Shown: piece by piece, positions 7,212 through 14,822 of the stretch | Position numbering within the stretch: the first letter of the stretch is position 1 | Layout: each line of letters begins with the position of its first letter | Assembly: GCA_021798635.1 (NCBI GenBank) | Contig: JAJZGH010000053.1 | Location: forward strand, 1 to 21,566 | Direction: 5' to 3' | Source of the DNA: Planctomycetota bacterium | GTDB taxonomy: Bacteria > Planctomycetota > Phycisphaerae > WQYP01 | Length of the DNA stretch: 21,566 nt | The notes under the pieces: generated by a model | What the model was told of the DNA's origin: nothing | Databases searched by the model: none | What the model saw: only the letters and a program-made list of their open reading frames with translations | Translations under genes and position numbers: made by a program

Positions 7212-7421
7212 TTACAGGCGGTACTCTCTGCGTGGCCGGACGGAGGAGATTTTGCCCAGCGCGCGACGAAATTTGTCCCTCTTGCCGCGTTTGGCTCGGT
7301 TTGCGAGATACTCCGACGTTTCCAGCGCAGAGATTTTTTCCGCCAAGGCCATTGTGACCGGCTGATTTCTTGAAGTCCCTTCTTGATCCGCCAATCTTCG
7401 GGCTTGTTGTCCTCGAGCCAT
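7212..7421 (-). CDS. Possible small protein of unknown function
   Basis: This 69-aa reading starts MARGQQARRLADQEG. Its C-terminal half (ALAEKISALETSEYLANRAKRGKRDKFRRALGKI, in two stretches either side of SEYLANR) reads like a genuine soluble helical protein. The very basic composition (many Arg/Lys) would suit nucleic-acid binding. No ribosome-binding site precedes 7421, and an internal ATG at 7352 would give only 46 aa. It resembles small antitoxin-like proteins I recall only loosely, so no function is given. A sense reading on the opposite strand overlaps it fully but looks less protein-like. Confidence 0.35.
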   Translation of the reverse strand: MARGQQARRLADQEGTSRNQPVTMALAEKISALETSEYLANRAKRGKRDKFRRALGKISSVRPRREYRL

Positions 7422-7487
7422 CACGTTCAGTTTTCTGGCGCCTGACGGGCAGCAGCACCAGCACCATCCAAGGAATGGTCTTGATCC

Positions 7488-7510
7488 CGGCCATTACTCG
7501 GACAGGCTCC
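7488..7510. repeat. 23-bp perfect direct repeat, copy 2
   Basis: This copy is identical to 25-47 in the same orientation and about 7.46 kb away. It lies 40 bp upstream of the small plus-strand gene at 7551 and upstream of the minus-strand reading ending at 7212. Flanking bases differ from those of copy 1. Confidence 0.85.
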
Positions 7511-7550
7511 GGGCGGTGATTATTCACGTTGAGTCGGGTAGAATACAGCC

Positions 7551-7766
7551 ATGGAACGACCTCAAGAGATTCGCGTAGACCGATCCGTGCGGACGGTAAC
7601 CACATTGCAGCAGGCGGATGCGGATGATCGGGGTTACTGGCTCTCCAATGCGCCCATTGAGCGTTTAGAAGCATTGGAACTTATGCGACAGGTGGTGTAT
7701 CAATATGATCCCCTTACCACCCGACTTCAAAGAATTCTTACAGGCCCTGAACCACTCGGGGGTTGA
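7551..7766 (+). CDS. Small antitoxin-like protein (orphan)
   Basis: This is the only supported plus-strand gene in the window, at 71 aa. It contains DDRGYWLSNAPIERLEALEL and later YDPLTTRLQRIL. That arrangement (YWLS, then ERLEALELMR, then RLQR) is one I recall from short proteins paired with a downstream nucleotidyltransferase of the AbiEii/DUF6036 type, where the small protein would be the antitoxin. Here no such partner follows: five bases after the stop lies the end of a gene on the other strand. A TAGAAT box six bases before the ATG would place transcription start near the ATG, so a leaderless message is possible; a -35 is not evident. The family call is from memory of the motif. The orphan state is seen directly. 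Confidence 0.65.
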   Translation: MERPQEIRVDRSVRTVTTLQQADADDRGYWLSNAPIERLEALELMRQVVYQYDPLTTRLQRILTGPEPLGG

Positions 7767-7771
7767 GGGCT

Positions 7772-7978
7772 TCAGGGGCGGCGGTTCAGTTCTTCAATTT
7801 TTTCTAATAGTTCCTTGTTTTCCTTTTTGAAGCGCTGGTATTGGGTGGATTTGATTTTTCGCCAGCGCCGGTAGACGGGTTCCATGTCGGGTTTTGGTTC
7901 CGGGTTGGCGCGGTTGCGTTCTTCTTCGTCCAGCAGGGCGAAGACCATCCACCAGGGGGTGCCGTTCCAGCCGAGCAT
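7772..7978 (-). CDS. Small coiled-coil protein of unknown function
   Basis: This 68-aa product is not recognised. Its N-terminal half is aromatic and acidic (MLGWNGTPWWMVFALLDEEE). The C-terminal half is a charged helix likely to form a coiled coil (RFKKENKELLEKIEEL). ATG 7978 has AGGA 8 nt upstream, which makes it likely to be translated. It lies 81 bp after purF on the same strand and could share its transcript. It ends five bases from the convergent small gene. A paired segment (ctgaacc near 7747 with ggttcag near 7783, then cttcaatttttt) may terminate the plus-strand gene. Confidence 0.6.
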   Translation of the reverse strand: MLGWNGTPWWMVFALLDEEERNRANPEPKPDMEPVYRRWRKIKSTQYQRFKKENKELLEKIEELNRRP

Positions 7979-8059
7979 GGGTTTTTTCCTGTCTGCGCAC
8001 TGCGATGATTTTTAGCCAGGCGGCCGGCGGCCATCCATAAAAGACGGCAGATCACCGGC

Positions 8060-9607
8060 CTACTCAAACATTTTCATCTGGTGGCGTTCGAGGCCGAATT
8101 TGCTGACGGTATTATCTACCGGAATGGGATAGCGGCCGGACCAGCAGGCGGTGCAGTAATTCTGTTCCGGTTGACCGAGGCAGGATAACATGCCATCGAG
8201 CGAGAGATAATGCAATGAATCAACTTCAATAAAATCGCGGATTTGCTCGACGGTTCGGCCATTGGCGATTAATTCCGTGGGCGTGGGAAAATCAATGCCG
8301 TAGAAACAGGGGTGGCGGATGGGCGGGCAGCTTACGCGCATGTGGATTTCTTTGGCACCGGCGCGGCGCAGGGCCAGAATCTTGCCGCGGGTGGTGGTGC
8401 CGCGGACGATGGAGTCCTCCACCACGACAATGCGTTTTCCCCGCACCACTTCGGGAATCACGATTAATTTCATCTGCACAGCCAGGTCACGCATCTGCTG
8501 TGAGGGCTGAATGAAGGAGCGACCGACATAGCGATTCGGCACGATGCCCTCTTCAAAGGCGATGCCGCTTTGTTTGCTGTAGCCCAGGGCGGCGGAGCGG
8601 CCGCTGTCGGGAATTGGGATGACGATATCCGCATCCACCGGGGCTTCAATGGCCAGTTGCCGGCCCATTTTCTGGCGCACGGTGAGCACCGTATCACCGA
8701 ACAGCGTGCTGGATGGGCTGGCGAAATAAACGTGTTCAAAGGCGCAGTGGGCGGGGGTTTCCGGCTTTTCAACATAGTAGCGGCTGGTCAAATGCGTACC
8801 GCCAATATCAATGGTGACTATTTCACCGGGTTGCACTTCGCGGATAAAGGTGGCCTGAATGCTTGCCAGAGCGCAGGTTTCCGAAGCTACGCAATAAAAG
8901 CCATCACGGGTTTTACCGATCACCAGCGGGCGAAAACCCCAGGGATCGCGGCAGGCTTCGATGCGATCTTTAAATAAGAACAGGAAGCTAAACGCTCCCT
9001 GCAGGTGCCGGAGGACATGGGCCAGGGGATCGCTTTTTTCCTGATGCGTCGGCTTGGCCAGCATGTGAATGACAATTTCGGTGTCGCTGGTGGAATAAAA
9101 AATGTGGCCATATTTCTGGTATTCCGCGCGCAGCCGCGTGGCATTGATTAAATTGCCGTTATGAGCAACGGCCACCTGGCCGTCGCTGTATTCTTCAAGC
9201 AGTGGTTGGGCATTGCATTTGCGATTGGAGCCGGCGGTGGAATAACGGACGTGGCCGATGGCGGCGATCCCGTTGAGTTCCCGCAGGACGCCTTTGTTGA
9301 ATACATCGGCTACCAGTCCCAGGCCGGTGTGGGCGGTGATATATTGGCCATCTGTGGCGGCGATCCCGGCGGACTCCTGCCCGCGATGCTGCAGGGCATA
9401 AAGTCCGTAATAGCAACGCTCCACGGCATCGGGGGGGCCGGCCACGCCAAACACGCCGCATTTTTCTTTTTTCTCATAATCGCCCAGCACCTGCTGCAGG
9501 CCTTCCAGCGATGATGTCTGCGGTTGCAGGCAGGGTAGGGGTATAGATGCTGATGGTAAGGTTTTTTTTTCAAGAAACTCTGGGGAATCCGACTCAATAC
9601 CGCCCAT
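8060..9607 (-). CDS. purF: Amidophosphoribosyltransferase (glutamine PRPP amidotransferase), Fe-S type
   Basis: This enzyme catalyses the first committed step of purine synthesis: PRPP plus glutamine gives 5-phosphoribosylamine. In the 515-aa product the glutaminase domain starts at CGVFG with nucleophile Cys50, followed by ALQHRGQESAGIA, HVRYSTAGS and HNGNLIN. The PRPP-binding loop is VVVEDSIVRGTTTR (about 394-407). Cysteines at about 288 (CAFEHVYF), 434 (RHPCFYG), 485 and 488 (CTAC) match the four [4Fe-4S] ligands of the B. subtilis type. The 49 residues before Cys50 would be a propeptide much longer than the short one usual in Gram-positives; they contain an A9 run (9562-9570). ATG 9607 is chosen because GGAG lies 9 nt upstream, in preference to an upstream TTG at 9622. 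A promoter lies at 9662-9689. Confidence 0.97.
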   Translation of the reverse strand: MGGIESDSPEFLEKKTLPSASIPLPCLQPQTSSLEGLQQVLGDYEKKEKCGVFGVAGPPDAVERCYYGLYALQHRGQESAGIAATDGQYITAHTGLGLVADVFNKGVLRELNGIAAIGHVRYSTAGSNRKCNAQPLLEEYSDGQVAVAHNGNLINATRLRAEYQKYGHIFYSTSDTEIVIHMLAKPTHQEKSDPLAHVLRHLQGAFSFLFLFKDRIEACRDPWGFRPLVIGKTRDGFYCVASETCALASIQATFIREVQPGEIVTIDIGGTHLTSRYYVEKPETPAHCAFEHVYFASPSSTLFGDTVLTVRQKMGRQLAIEAPVDADIVIPIPDSGRSAALGYSKQSGIAFEEGIVPNRYVGRSFIQPSQQMRDLAVQMKLIVIPEVVRGKRIVVVEDSIVRGTTTRGKILALRRAGAKEIHMRVSCPPIRHPCFYGIDFPTPTELIANGRTVEQIRDFIEVDSLHYLSLDGMLSCLGQPEQNYCTACWSGRYPIPVDNTVSKFGLERHQMKMFE

Positions 9608-9661
9608 GAGGGGAATCTCCAACTTCGGGGTACAACCATCGCTACCTGCGATGTAGATTTA

Positions 9662-9689
9662 ATTATACACGTTCAGACCGCCCTGCAAA
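9662..9689 (-). promoter_or_regulatory. sigma70-like promoter of purF
   Basis: On the minus strand, TTTGCA (9684-9689) and a perfect TATAAT (9662-9667) are spaced by 16 bp, about 55 nt upstream of the purF start. A small hairpin (ccctg-caaa-caggg, 9681-9694) overlaps the -35 and has no T run. I see no strong terminator between the upstream 1442-aa gene and this promoter. Confidence 0.6.
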
Positions 9690-9732
9690 CAGGGATTCGC
9701 AAAATCCGGCGGAATTCATGGATATTGGGGAT

Positions 9733-12700
9733 TCAGGGGGCCAAGTACCAATTACGCCGCACCAGCACCGCCAGAAGTTGCTGGGGGGTTAATACGCGTG
9801 GATCATAGGCCAGGCGAAGCCCCACATCCGCGAAACCGCGGTGGGTGCGGCGCAGATGCCAGTTGACGGCGGCGGGTGTGGCGGGCGAAATTTTTCCCAA
9901 GGGAGCCAGGGCAGAGCCACCAATAACCAGCATATTTTTTAACGCGGCTGCCGGCAGGAGCTTATTGATCGCAGCGCTATTGAGCGTGGTTGGAGTTTTG
10001 ATCCATGTTTTCAGAGCCTGGCGATAGGTTGATGTATCATTAAAAACGTACACGGCGACATTCCCAGCCAGATCAGCAAAGGCGTCTTGCGCCGCACCGG
10101 AAGCGACCGGTTCAAACCAGAGGAAAGGATTCTTACTGGGGCCGTATTGATGCAAAAAAGGAGCCATCGCCGGCACGGCGTAATTGTATAAATCCCAGTA
10201 ACGGGGCGTGGGCAGGCGCGCATCGCGCGTGGAGTTGACGCTTTTGAGATATACCACATACGCCGCCAGTGTCCTGCCGGACAGATGGGCGGACGTGAGA
10301 TTTTTGCTACCGTTTATCCGATAGGCCTCCTGCCATTCGCTTGCGGTAGGCAGGCGGCAGCCCAGCAAAGCGGCAACATAAATGGCGGCCTTCGGGGGCA
10401 AATATTGCACCGGATCATCCAAATTTGGCGGGCCGCCGGCAGTTTTGCTCAGGTGCCCCCCCGCTTTGGCCAGCATATTTGCGGGGTAACGGGGGGCGTT
10501 GTAAATTTGATTGGTGTTGGTAAACCAATGCTGGGCCAGTTCAGCCTCGCCGACGGTCTGATTGTAAACCCAGGTGTGCGGACCAAAATAATTACTGTTG
10601 GGTTTGATGAGGTTGTAGAAGGAGTTGGACGGCTTCTGGATCAGGTTATGGCTGGAATTCACGGCGTTAAGAAATTCACCCACGCTTAAATCGGTGGTGC
10701 ATAAATAATATCGTTTTACGCCATTGGGATTCATGAGATGAAATTTAAGTGTGTTGCCACCGGACGGGCTGGTGAAAATCCGAACATGATGGGCAGCTTT
10801 GGTCTGCTTCCAACCCGCAAGCGCCGGTCCGGACGGCTTTTGCGCCTGACCGGGTTTGGCTTTAATAACGGCTTGCAGTCCATGGTCAAAAGCTGCAACC
10901 TCAGCCGTGCCCTGCAGAGATTGCATAGCCGGTTCAGTCAATGCCCGAGCCAGTAATCGGTGCATACCCGTGGCAAGGTTCTGGGCCGCTTCCGGGGCCT
11001 TTACGCCGATGCACTGTGCGGAAAATTGATACAGTAAAATATTGAATCGCGCTTGGGGCGTCAGGGTTTTCAGTGCCGCCAAGTCATCCAACTGCGGTGT
11101 ATGAGCCAGCGTCAGGTGGTAATCTGCGGCGGCGGCGATGGTTTGGGATACCATCGCTGCGGTCGCGGATTGATTCATCCGCTGCTGCCAACGCAGAGGA
11201 TATTGCCGCCTCAATTGTGCCAGCAACGCCCGCTTGCGAGCCGCCGCCAGCGTTGATTCAGCGTGCACGAGTTGATCCAGTTGCATCGGAATTTCCTGCT
11301 CTAATGCCAGCGGTGAATTTGCGGGCGAGGACGGGATGGATGCCAGCCGCTGCCAGATGGCTCGAACAAACAACGCCTTATTGGCAGACGCGGACAATGC
11401 CAGGCGGTAATCTGCCGGAAGCGCGACAGCCGAGGCGGAATCAATTGCGGCAAGCTGATGCAACAGGGCGACTTTTGTTTGCAAAGCGGATTGAATTTGT
11501 GCGTTGGTCCACCAGGGATTCTTCCGGACGGTTGCATACAGGGTGGAAATGGAAACAGCGGGGGAAAGCGTATCCTGCAGAAGATGGCATTGCGACAAGG
11601 CAGAATCAATTGTGTTGAAATCAGCAAGCAGGTGCTGGAAGGTCAAACGCTGTTGCGTCCATTGGGCGGCCGTGCGGTGGGAGATAACCGGTGCCAAGCC
11701 GGACCAGAAAACCTTTGCGAACGCCTGTTTTATGATGGCGGCACGGGCCGGCATCAGAGCGGAGGAAATGGCGAGCTTATTCCACGGCCGGTTGAATTGC
11801 GACTTGGATTGCGGCAGCTTGGCGGAAAAATCGGTAGCAAGTAAGGACCGGATATTGGAACGAATGGTTTGAATATGCTTGCTGATCGTGGGAACTTGCC
11901 ACCGGCGCTTGCGCAGGATCGTTGTTAGAAGATTGTAACTGGCCTGGTTGGCACCTATTGCAAGTGTCGGTGCCGGGGCGGGCGCGAAGATTACGGCGGT
12001 AATTCTATGAAGATAAGCCGCGTTGACGGTTGGATAAGGGGAAATGTGAAGCACGCGCGGATTGATACGATAATGCTTCCCCGCAGGCTGAAAGCCCAGA
12101 AATGTCGCGACCCATTTTTTTATATTAATTTGAGAGTCGATGAATGCGGTAACAGTCTGGTTGAGTTTCGTGAGATTGACCTGGGCGGTCATGACGGAAT
12201 GTTCAATGTCCAGACGATTTTTCCATATCCACAGATCATGATTGCTGAACACCGCTAATTGAGTTCGCAACGCCTGTAACTGCGCCTGATAATTGACCGT
12301 GGGCGGTTTGGGGAGCCGCAACGCATGGGCTATGCGCTGCTGAACATCCCGGGCTTCAATATTAAATTGGAACTGGGATACAACATACGCGTTATCGGGC
12401 CCGGGAAGTCTTCGATAGCCCGCCAAGTCCGGGAAATACTTTTTTGGCGAAAGGGTTATGCTCCGCGGAGGCAGTTTCGCTACCAAGTCCCAGCGGATTT
12501 GTTTGCCGTACGCTGCCAAGGCCTTGGATTGCATTTGAGCTGCCGCCAACAAGGATGCCGCGTGATTTTCCAGCTCGGCGGGATCGGAGGTGGCCGCCAG
12601 ATAGTGTGCCGCGTACTTGGGAAAGGTGATGATCAGCGGCTCTTTAACTTTTGAGAACTGTTTTAGTAACGTATTCAATTGCGGACGAATAATGGTTACG

Positions 12701-14061
12701 CGCCGGGCTGCAGAAACTTGTGCAAGCCATTGCGGAGCGGATAAACCGCCGGGGCTCATGGCAAAGCGCCTTAAATTTGGCTTGCCGGCCCAGGCACTTT
12801 TATAGAGTTTCAGGAACGGTGCCAGGGATTGATCTTGCGGCATGGCCGCGAGAACCTGGCGGCTCAAGCTTTGGGCTGCCGAATTCCAACCGCGCTTTTG
12901 CCAGCGCTCCTGCTGCTGCTGCAAGGTGGTATACAGTTTTCCCAAAATACGCTGGGTCTGCATCAGCAGTACAATGGCATCGCCGAGTTTTTGTGCTTCG
13001 TGCGGATGCGCGGAGAGGTCCTTTTGAATTTGCTGATTCGATAACAGGCCGGTGAATTCATGAAGAATATCATCCGGATTCAGAATGATGCCGTGCGATA
13101 AGGCGGTATTTAGTGGGGCCAAAGCCGGAACTTTGGACAGTGCCTGGCGATCAGCTGTAAACGCTTTGAACCAGTGCGTATAAGCCGCGGCGTAGGGGGC
13201 GTAGGCACCATTGAAGCGTGACATCTCCGCCAATGTACGCACGTGCCGCAGGTAGCCCAATGCCGCGACGACCAGCAGAATCAGTGCGGCGGCGGTGCAT
13301 AGATACACGGGCTTGCGGCTCTTGCGGGGTTTTAACTTAGCGGCACGCTCCAGGGCTGCGGCAATATTGCGCTGGTCTTCGGGCAAGTCTTTATTGAGCA
13401 GAAGGCCGCAGAACTCACTCCACGCTCTTCCCTGCGAACCTAAGGATTTAAATTCCGCCATGCCCGGATCCAGCGGGGTTGTGGGCGTCCAGCGGCGTGC
13501 GGCGACAAATTCGCAGATGACGCGCCCAAGCTGCGATAGATCATCTGATGCAACAGCATTTGCGTTAAAGACACTGCCGGCGGGATTAGATAAAGCGATA
13601 TGGGCCAGGGCCGGCGATCCGGTGGAGCAGAAAATATTTTCCGCCCGAAGATTGCCGTGCGTGCGGGAAGTCAATTTTTGTGCATCCAGCAGCGCGGTAA
13701 GGACGGCAGTTGCTACGTGATGCAGATCAGCGGGGGTTGGCGTGACACGCAGGCGAATCAAGCGGCTTAGGGGCCAGTCAAAGCGTTCCAAGACACAATA
13801 GGCAGAGTTGTTATCGCCGGCCTGAATGTCAAAAACCCTGGCCCAAAGCGCTGATTCCTGGGCAATTAGTTTTTGAAAGTCATAACGGGCGATAAAGTTG
13901 GACTGAGCTGCGCGTTGACGCGTGGCATTCCACAGATCATCCGGTGGATTAAAAGCCAGGATAATTTTGGCGGGAGATTCGGAACTTTCCAGCGCATAGC
14001 ATATCCCCATGGCCTGCCGGCCTATGATGTGATCGGTTTGATATGGACCGAAATTAGGCAC
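9733..14061 (-). CDS. T6SS-associated fusion: pseudokinase-like domain, TM helix, long linker, SUMF1/FGE-like domain
   Basis: The product is 1442 aa. Residues 1-245 look like a Ser/Thr kinase fold: a loop-like IIGRQAMGI (12-20), HGNLRAENIF (135-144) at the catalytic loop and DDLSQLGRVICEFV (173-186) at helix F. The catalytic Asp of HRD is replaced by Asn, and no DFG motif follows, so it is probably inactive. A membrane helix spans about 252-271. Residues 280-1090 are mostly helical and Ala/Gln-rich, with no recognised domain. The C terminus (about 1100-1430) is FGE-sulfatase-like: GCRLPTASEWQEAYR, DLAGNVAVYVFND, a GGSA motif and RGFADVGLRLAYD. Genes with COG1262/FGE domains are known T6SS neighbours, and kinases such as PpkA control some T6SSs. 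Topology suggests a cytoplasmic pseudokinase and a periplasmic FGE-like domain. Start is GTG 14061; an in-frame stop lies 12 bases upstream. The middle was not resolved. Confidence 0.85.
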   Translation of the reverse strand: MPNFGPYQTDHIIGRQAMGICYALESSESPAKIILAFNPPDDLWNATRQRAAQSNFIARYDFQKLIAQESALWARVFDIQAGDNNSAYCVLERFDWPLSRLIRLRVTPTPADLHHVATAVLTALLDAQKLTSRTHGNLRAENIFCSTGSPALAHIALSNPAGSVFNANAVASDDLSQLGRVICEFVAARRWTPTTPLDPGMAEFKSLGSQGRAWSEFCGLLLNKDLPEDQRNIAAALERAAKLKPRKSRKPVYLCTAAALILLVVAALGYLRHVRTLAEMSRFNGAYAPYAAAYTHWFKAFTADRQALSKVPALAPLNTALSHGIILNPDDILHEFTGLLSNQQIQKDLSAHPHEAQKLGDAIVLLMQTQRILGKLYTTLQQQQERWQKRGWNSAAQSLSRQVLAAMPQDQSLAPFLKLYKSAWAGKPNLRRFAMSPGGLSAPQWLAQVSAARRVTIIRPQLNTLLKQFSKVKEPLIITFPKYAAHYLAATSDPAELENHAASLLAAAQMQSKALAAYGKQIRWDLVAKLPPRSITLSPKKYFPDLAGYRRLPGPDNAYVVSQFQFNIEARDVQQRIAHALRLPKPPTVNYQAQLQALRTQLAVFSNHDLWIWKNRLDIEHSVMTAQVNLTKLNQTVTAFIDSQINIKKWVATFLGFQPAGKHYRINPRVLHISPYPTVNAAYLHRITAVIFAPAPAPTLAIGANQASYNLLTTILRKRRWQVPTISKHIQTIRSNIRSLLATDFSAKLPQSKSQFNRPWNKLAISSALMPARAAIIKQAFAKVFWSGLAPVISHRTAAQWTQQRLTFQHLLADFNTIDSALSQCHLLQDTLSPAVSISTLYATVRKNPWWTNAQIQSALQTKVALLHQLAAIDSASAVALPADYRLALSASANKALFVRAIWQRLASIPSSPANSPLALEQEIPMQLDQLVHAESTLAAARKRALLAQLRRQYPLRWQQRMNQSATAAMVSQTIAAAADYHLTLAHTPQLDDLAALKTLTPQARFNILLYQFSAQCIGVKAPEAAQNLATGMHRLLARALTEPAMQSLQGTAEVAAFDHGLQAVIKAKPGQAQKPSGPALAGWKQTKAAHHVRIFTSPSGGNTLKFHLMNPNGVKRYYLCTTDLSVGEFLNAVNSSHNLIQKPSNSFYNLIKPNSNYFGPHTWVYNQTVGEAELAQHWFTNTNQIYNAPRYPANMLAKAGGHLSKTAGGPPNLDDPVQYLPPKAAIYVAALLGCRLPTASEWQEAYRINGSKNLTSAHLSGRTLAAYVVYLKSVNSTRDARLPTPRYWDLYNYAVPAMAPFLHQYGPSKNPFLWFEPVASGAAQDAFADLAGNVAVYVFNDTSTYRQALKTWIKTPTTLNSAAINKLLPAAALKNMLVIGGSALAPLGKISPATPAAVNWHLRRTHRGFADVGLRLAYDPRVLTPQQLLAVLVRRNWYLAP

Positions 14062-14161
14062 CCGGCAATTCCATCACGCGTTCGCTGGCGGAAACGACTA
14101 TACCATGCTTCACAACAGTGCCGAAATAACCTCCCGCTTTGCGCTGCAGGTCCGGCTGATA

Positions 14162-14191
14162 CCATCGGCATAGCCGGCGGCTATGTGATGG
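14162..14191. repeat. Imperfect palindrome between the lipoprotein gene and the pseudokinase-FGE gene
   Basis: Arms ccatc-gg-catagcc and ggctatg-t-gatgg flank a GGC centre (14176-14178): 7 bp plus 5 bp of perfect pairing separated by a small internal loop. It lies in a 179-bp gap that is wide for this otherwise tight cluster. No T run follows, so it is more likely an operator, processing site or attenuating hairpin than a terminator. I see no clear promoter in the gap. Confidence 0.6.
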
Positions 14192-14240
14192 AATGCAAGC
14201 CGAGCCTTGGGAAATTACGCGATACCCGCTGCATACCGCT

Positions 14241-14780
14241 TTAGCTTTTTTTCGGCTTAGGGGGCGTTTGGCACACCACGCCGCTGTTTTTAATTAAAAT
14301 TTTGATTGGATTGGCCGATCCGGGCCAGCGTGATTTTTTCAGCGGCAGGATCAGCCGACGCGGATCTTCCGGGCCGGGCATATCCTGACGAATTCCCGGC
14401 AACTGAGCCAGTACAAACAGAGAGGTGTCGCCATTTTTCTTCCATTGCTTCCATATTGGATTGTGTTTGGAGAATACGACTTGGGCGGACGAACCGGGAG
14501 TAAAGTTAAGCGTGGCTTTGACTGCACCGGAGCGGAGCAGATCACCGGCGGAAAAGTACCGGGTCATGGAATAGTTATACCAGCGTTTATAATCCGTGGC
14601 GTTCACACCCACGAGATCCACGGCAATGGTGCTGGTGGATTGATTATTAACCTGCAAGCTCTGGCCGAGGGTGAACTGCGTATTGCGGTCAATCGGCCCG
14701 CTGGAGCAGGCGGTCAAACCCAGCAGCAGCACCATCAGCATGGCACCAGCAAGTGCTCTACTTTGCGAAGTACATTTCAT
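14241..14780 (-). CDS. Outer-membrane lipoprotein, TssJ-like
   Basis: The 179-aa product has a type II signal peptide with lipobox LTAC and lipidated Cys25. The mature part begins with a Ser/Gly linker and then beta-strand-rich segments (VNNQSTSTIAVDLVGVN, KATLNFTPGSSAQVVF, TSLFVLAQLPG). Length and beta-sandwich character fit TssJ, the T6SS lipoprotein that holds the membrane complex (TssL/TssM) at the outer membrane, and the genomic context supports this. Sequence resemblance alone is modest, and the NYSMTRYFSAGD segment is not a motif I can place firmly. ATG 14780 has AAGGA 6-7 nt upstream and lies 42 bp after the 649-aa gene. A generic lipoprotein partner of the neighbouring FGE-like protein is the alternative. 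Confidence 0.6.
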   Translation of the reverse strand: MKCTSQSRALAGAMLMVLLLGLTACSSGPIDRNTQFTLGQSLQVNNQSTSTIAVDLVGVNATDYKRWYNYSMTRYFSAGDLLRSGAVKATLNFTPGSSAQVVFSKHNPIWKQWKKNGDTSLFVLAQLPGIRQDMPGPEDPRRLILPLKKSRWPGSANPIKILIKNSGVVCQTPPKPKKS

Positions 14781-14822
14781 AGTGCGTCCTTTTTCTCACG
14801 ATCCATCAGGGCGGCAATGGTA

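Noticed and set aside
6915..7373. Long plus-strand reading of 152 aa
   Set aside because: No ribosome-binding site and no recognisable domain. It overlaps opposite-strand readings in a low-coding region, so it looks like a chance open frame.
25..7510. A composite transposon bounded by the two 23-bp repeats
   Set aside because: The enclosed region contains housekeeping genes and no transposase or integrase, and no target-site duplications were seen at the copies.
7180..7674. Minus-strand 164-aa reading spanning the 23-bp repeat
   Set aside because: Low-complexity, Arg/Pro-rich translation without a ribosome site. It conflicts with both the plus-strand gene at 7551 and the 7212-7421 reading, which look more protein-like.
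9607..9622. Upstream TTG start for purF
   Set aside because: The GGAG ribosome site is positioned for the ATG at 9607; it would lie inside the coding sequence of the TTG reading.
9681..9694. Terminator for the T6SS cluster (ccctg-caaa-caggg)
   Set aside because: The stem is only 5 bp, has no T run, and overlaps the -35 box of the purF promoter.
12007..13720. Several plus-strand readings of 60-141 aa inside the 1442-aa gene
   Set aside because: They are shadows of the minus-strand gene, without ribosome sites or protein-family features.
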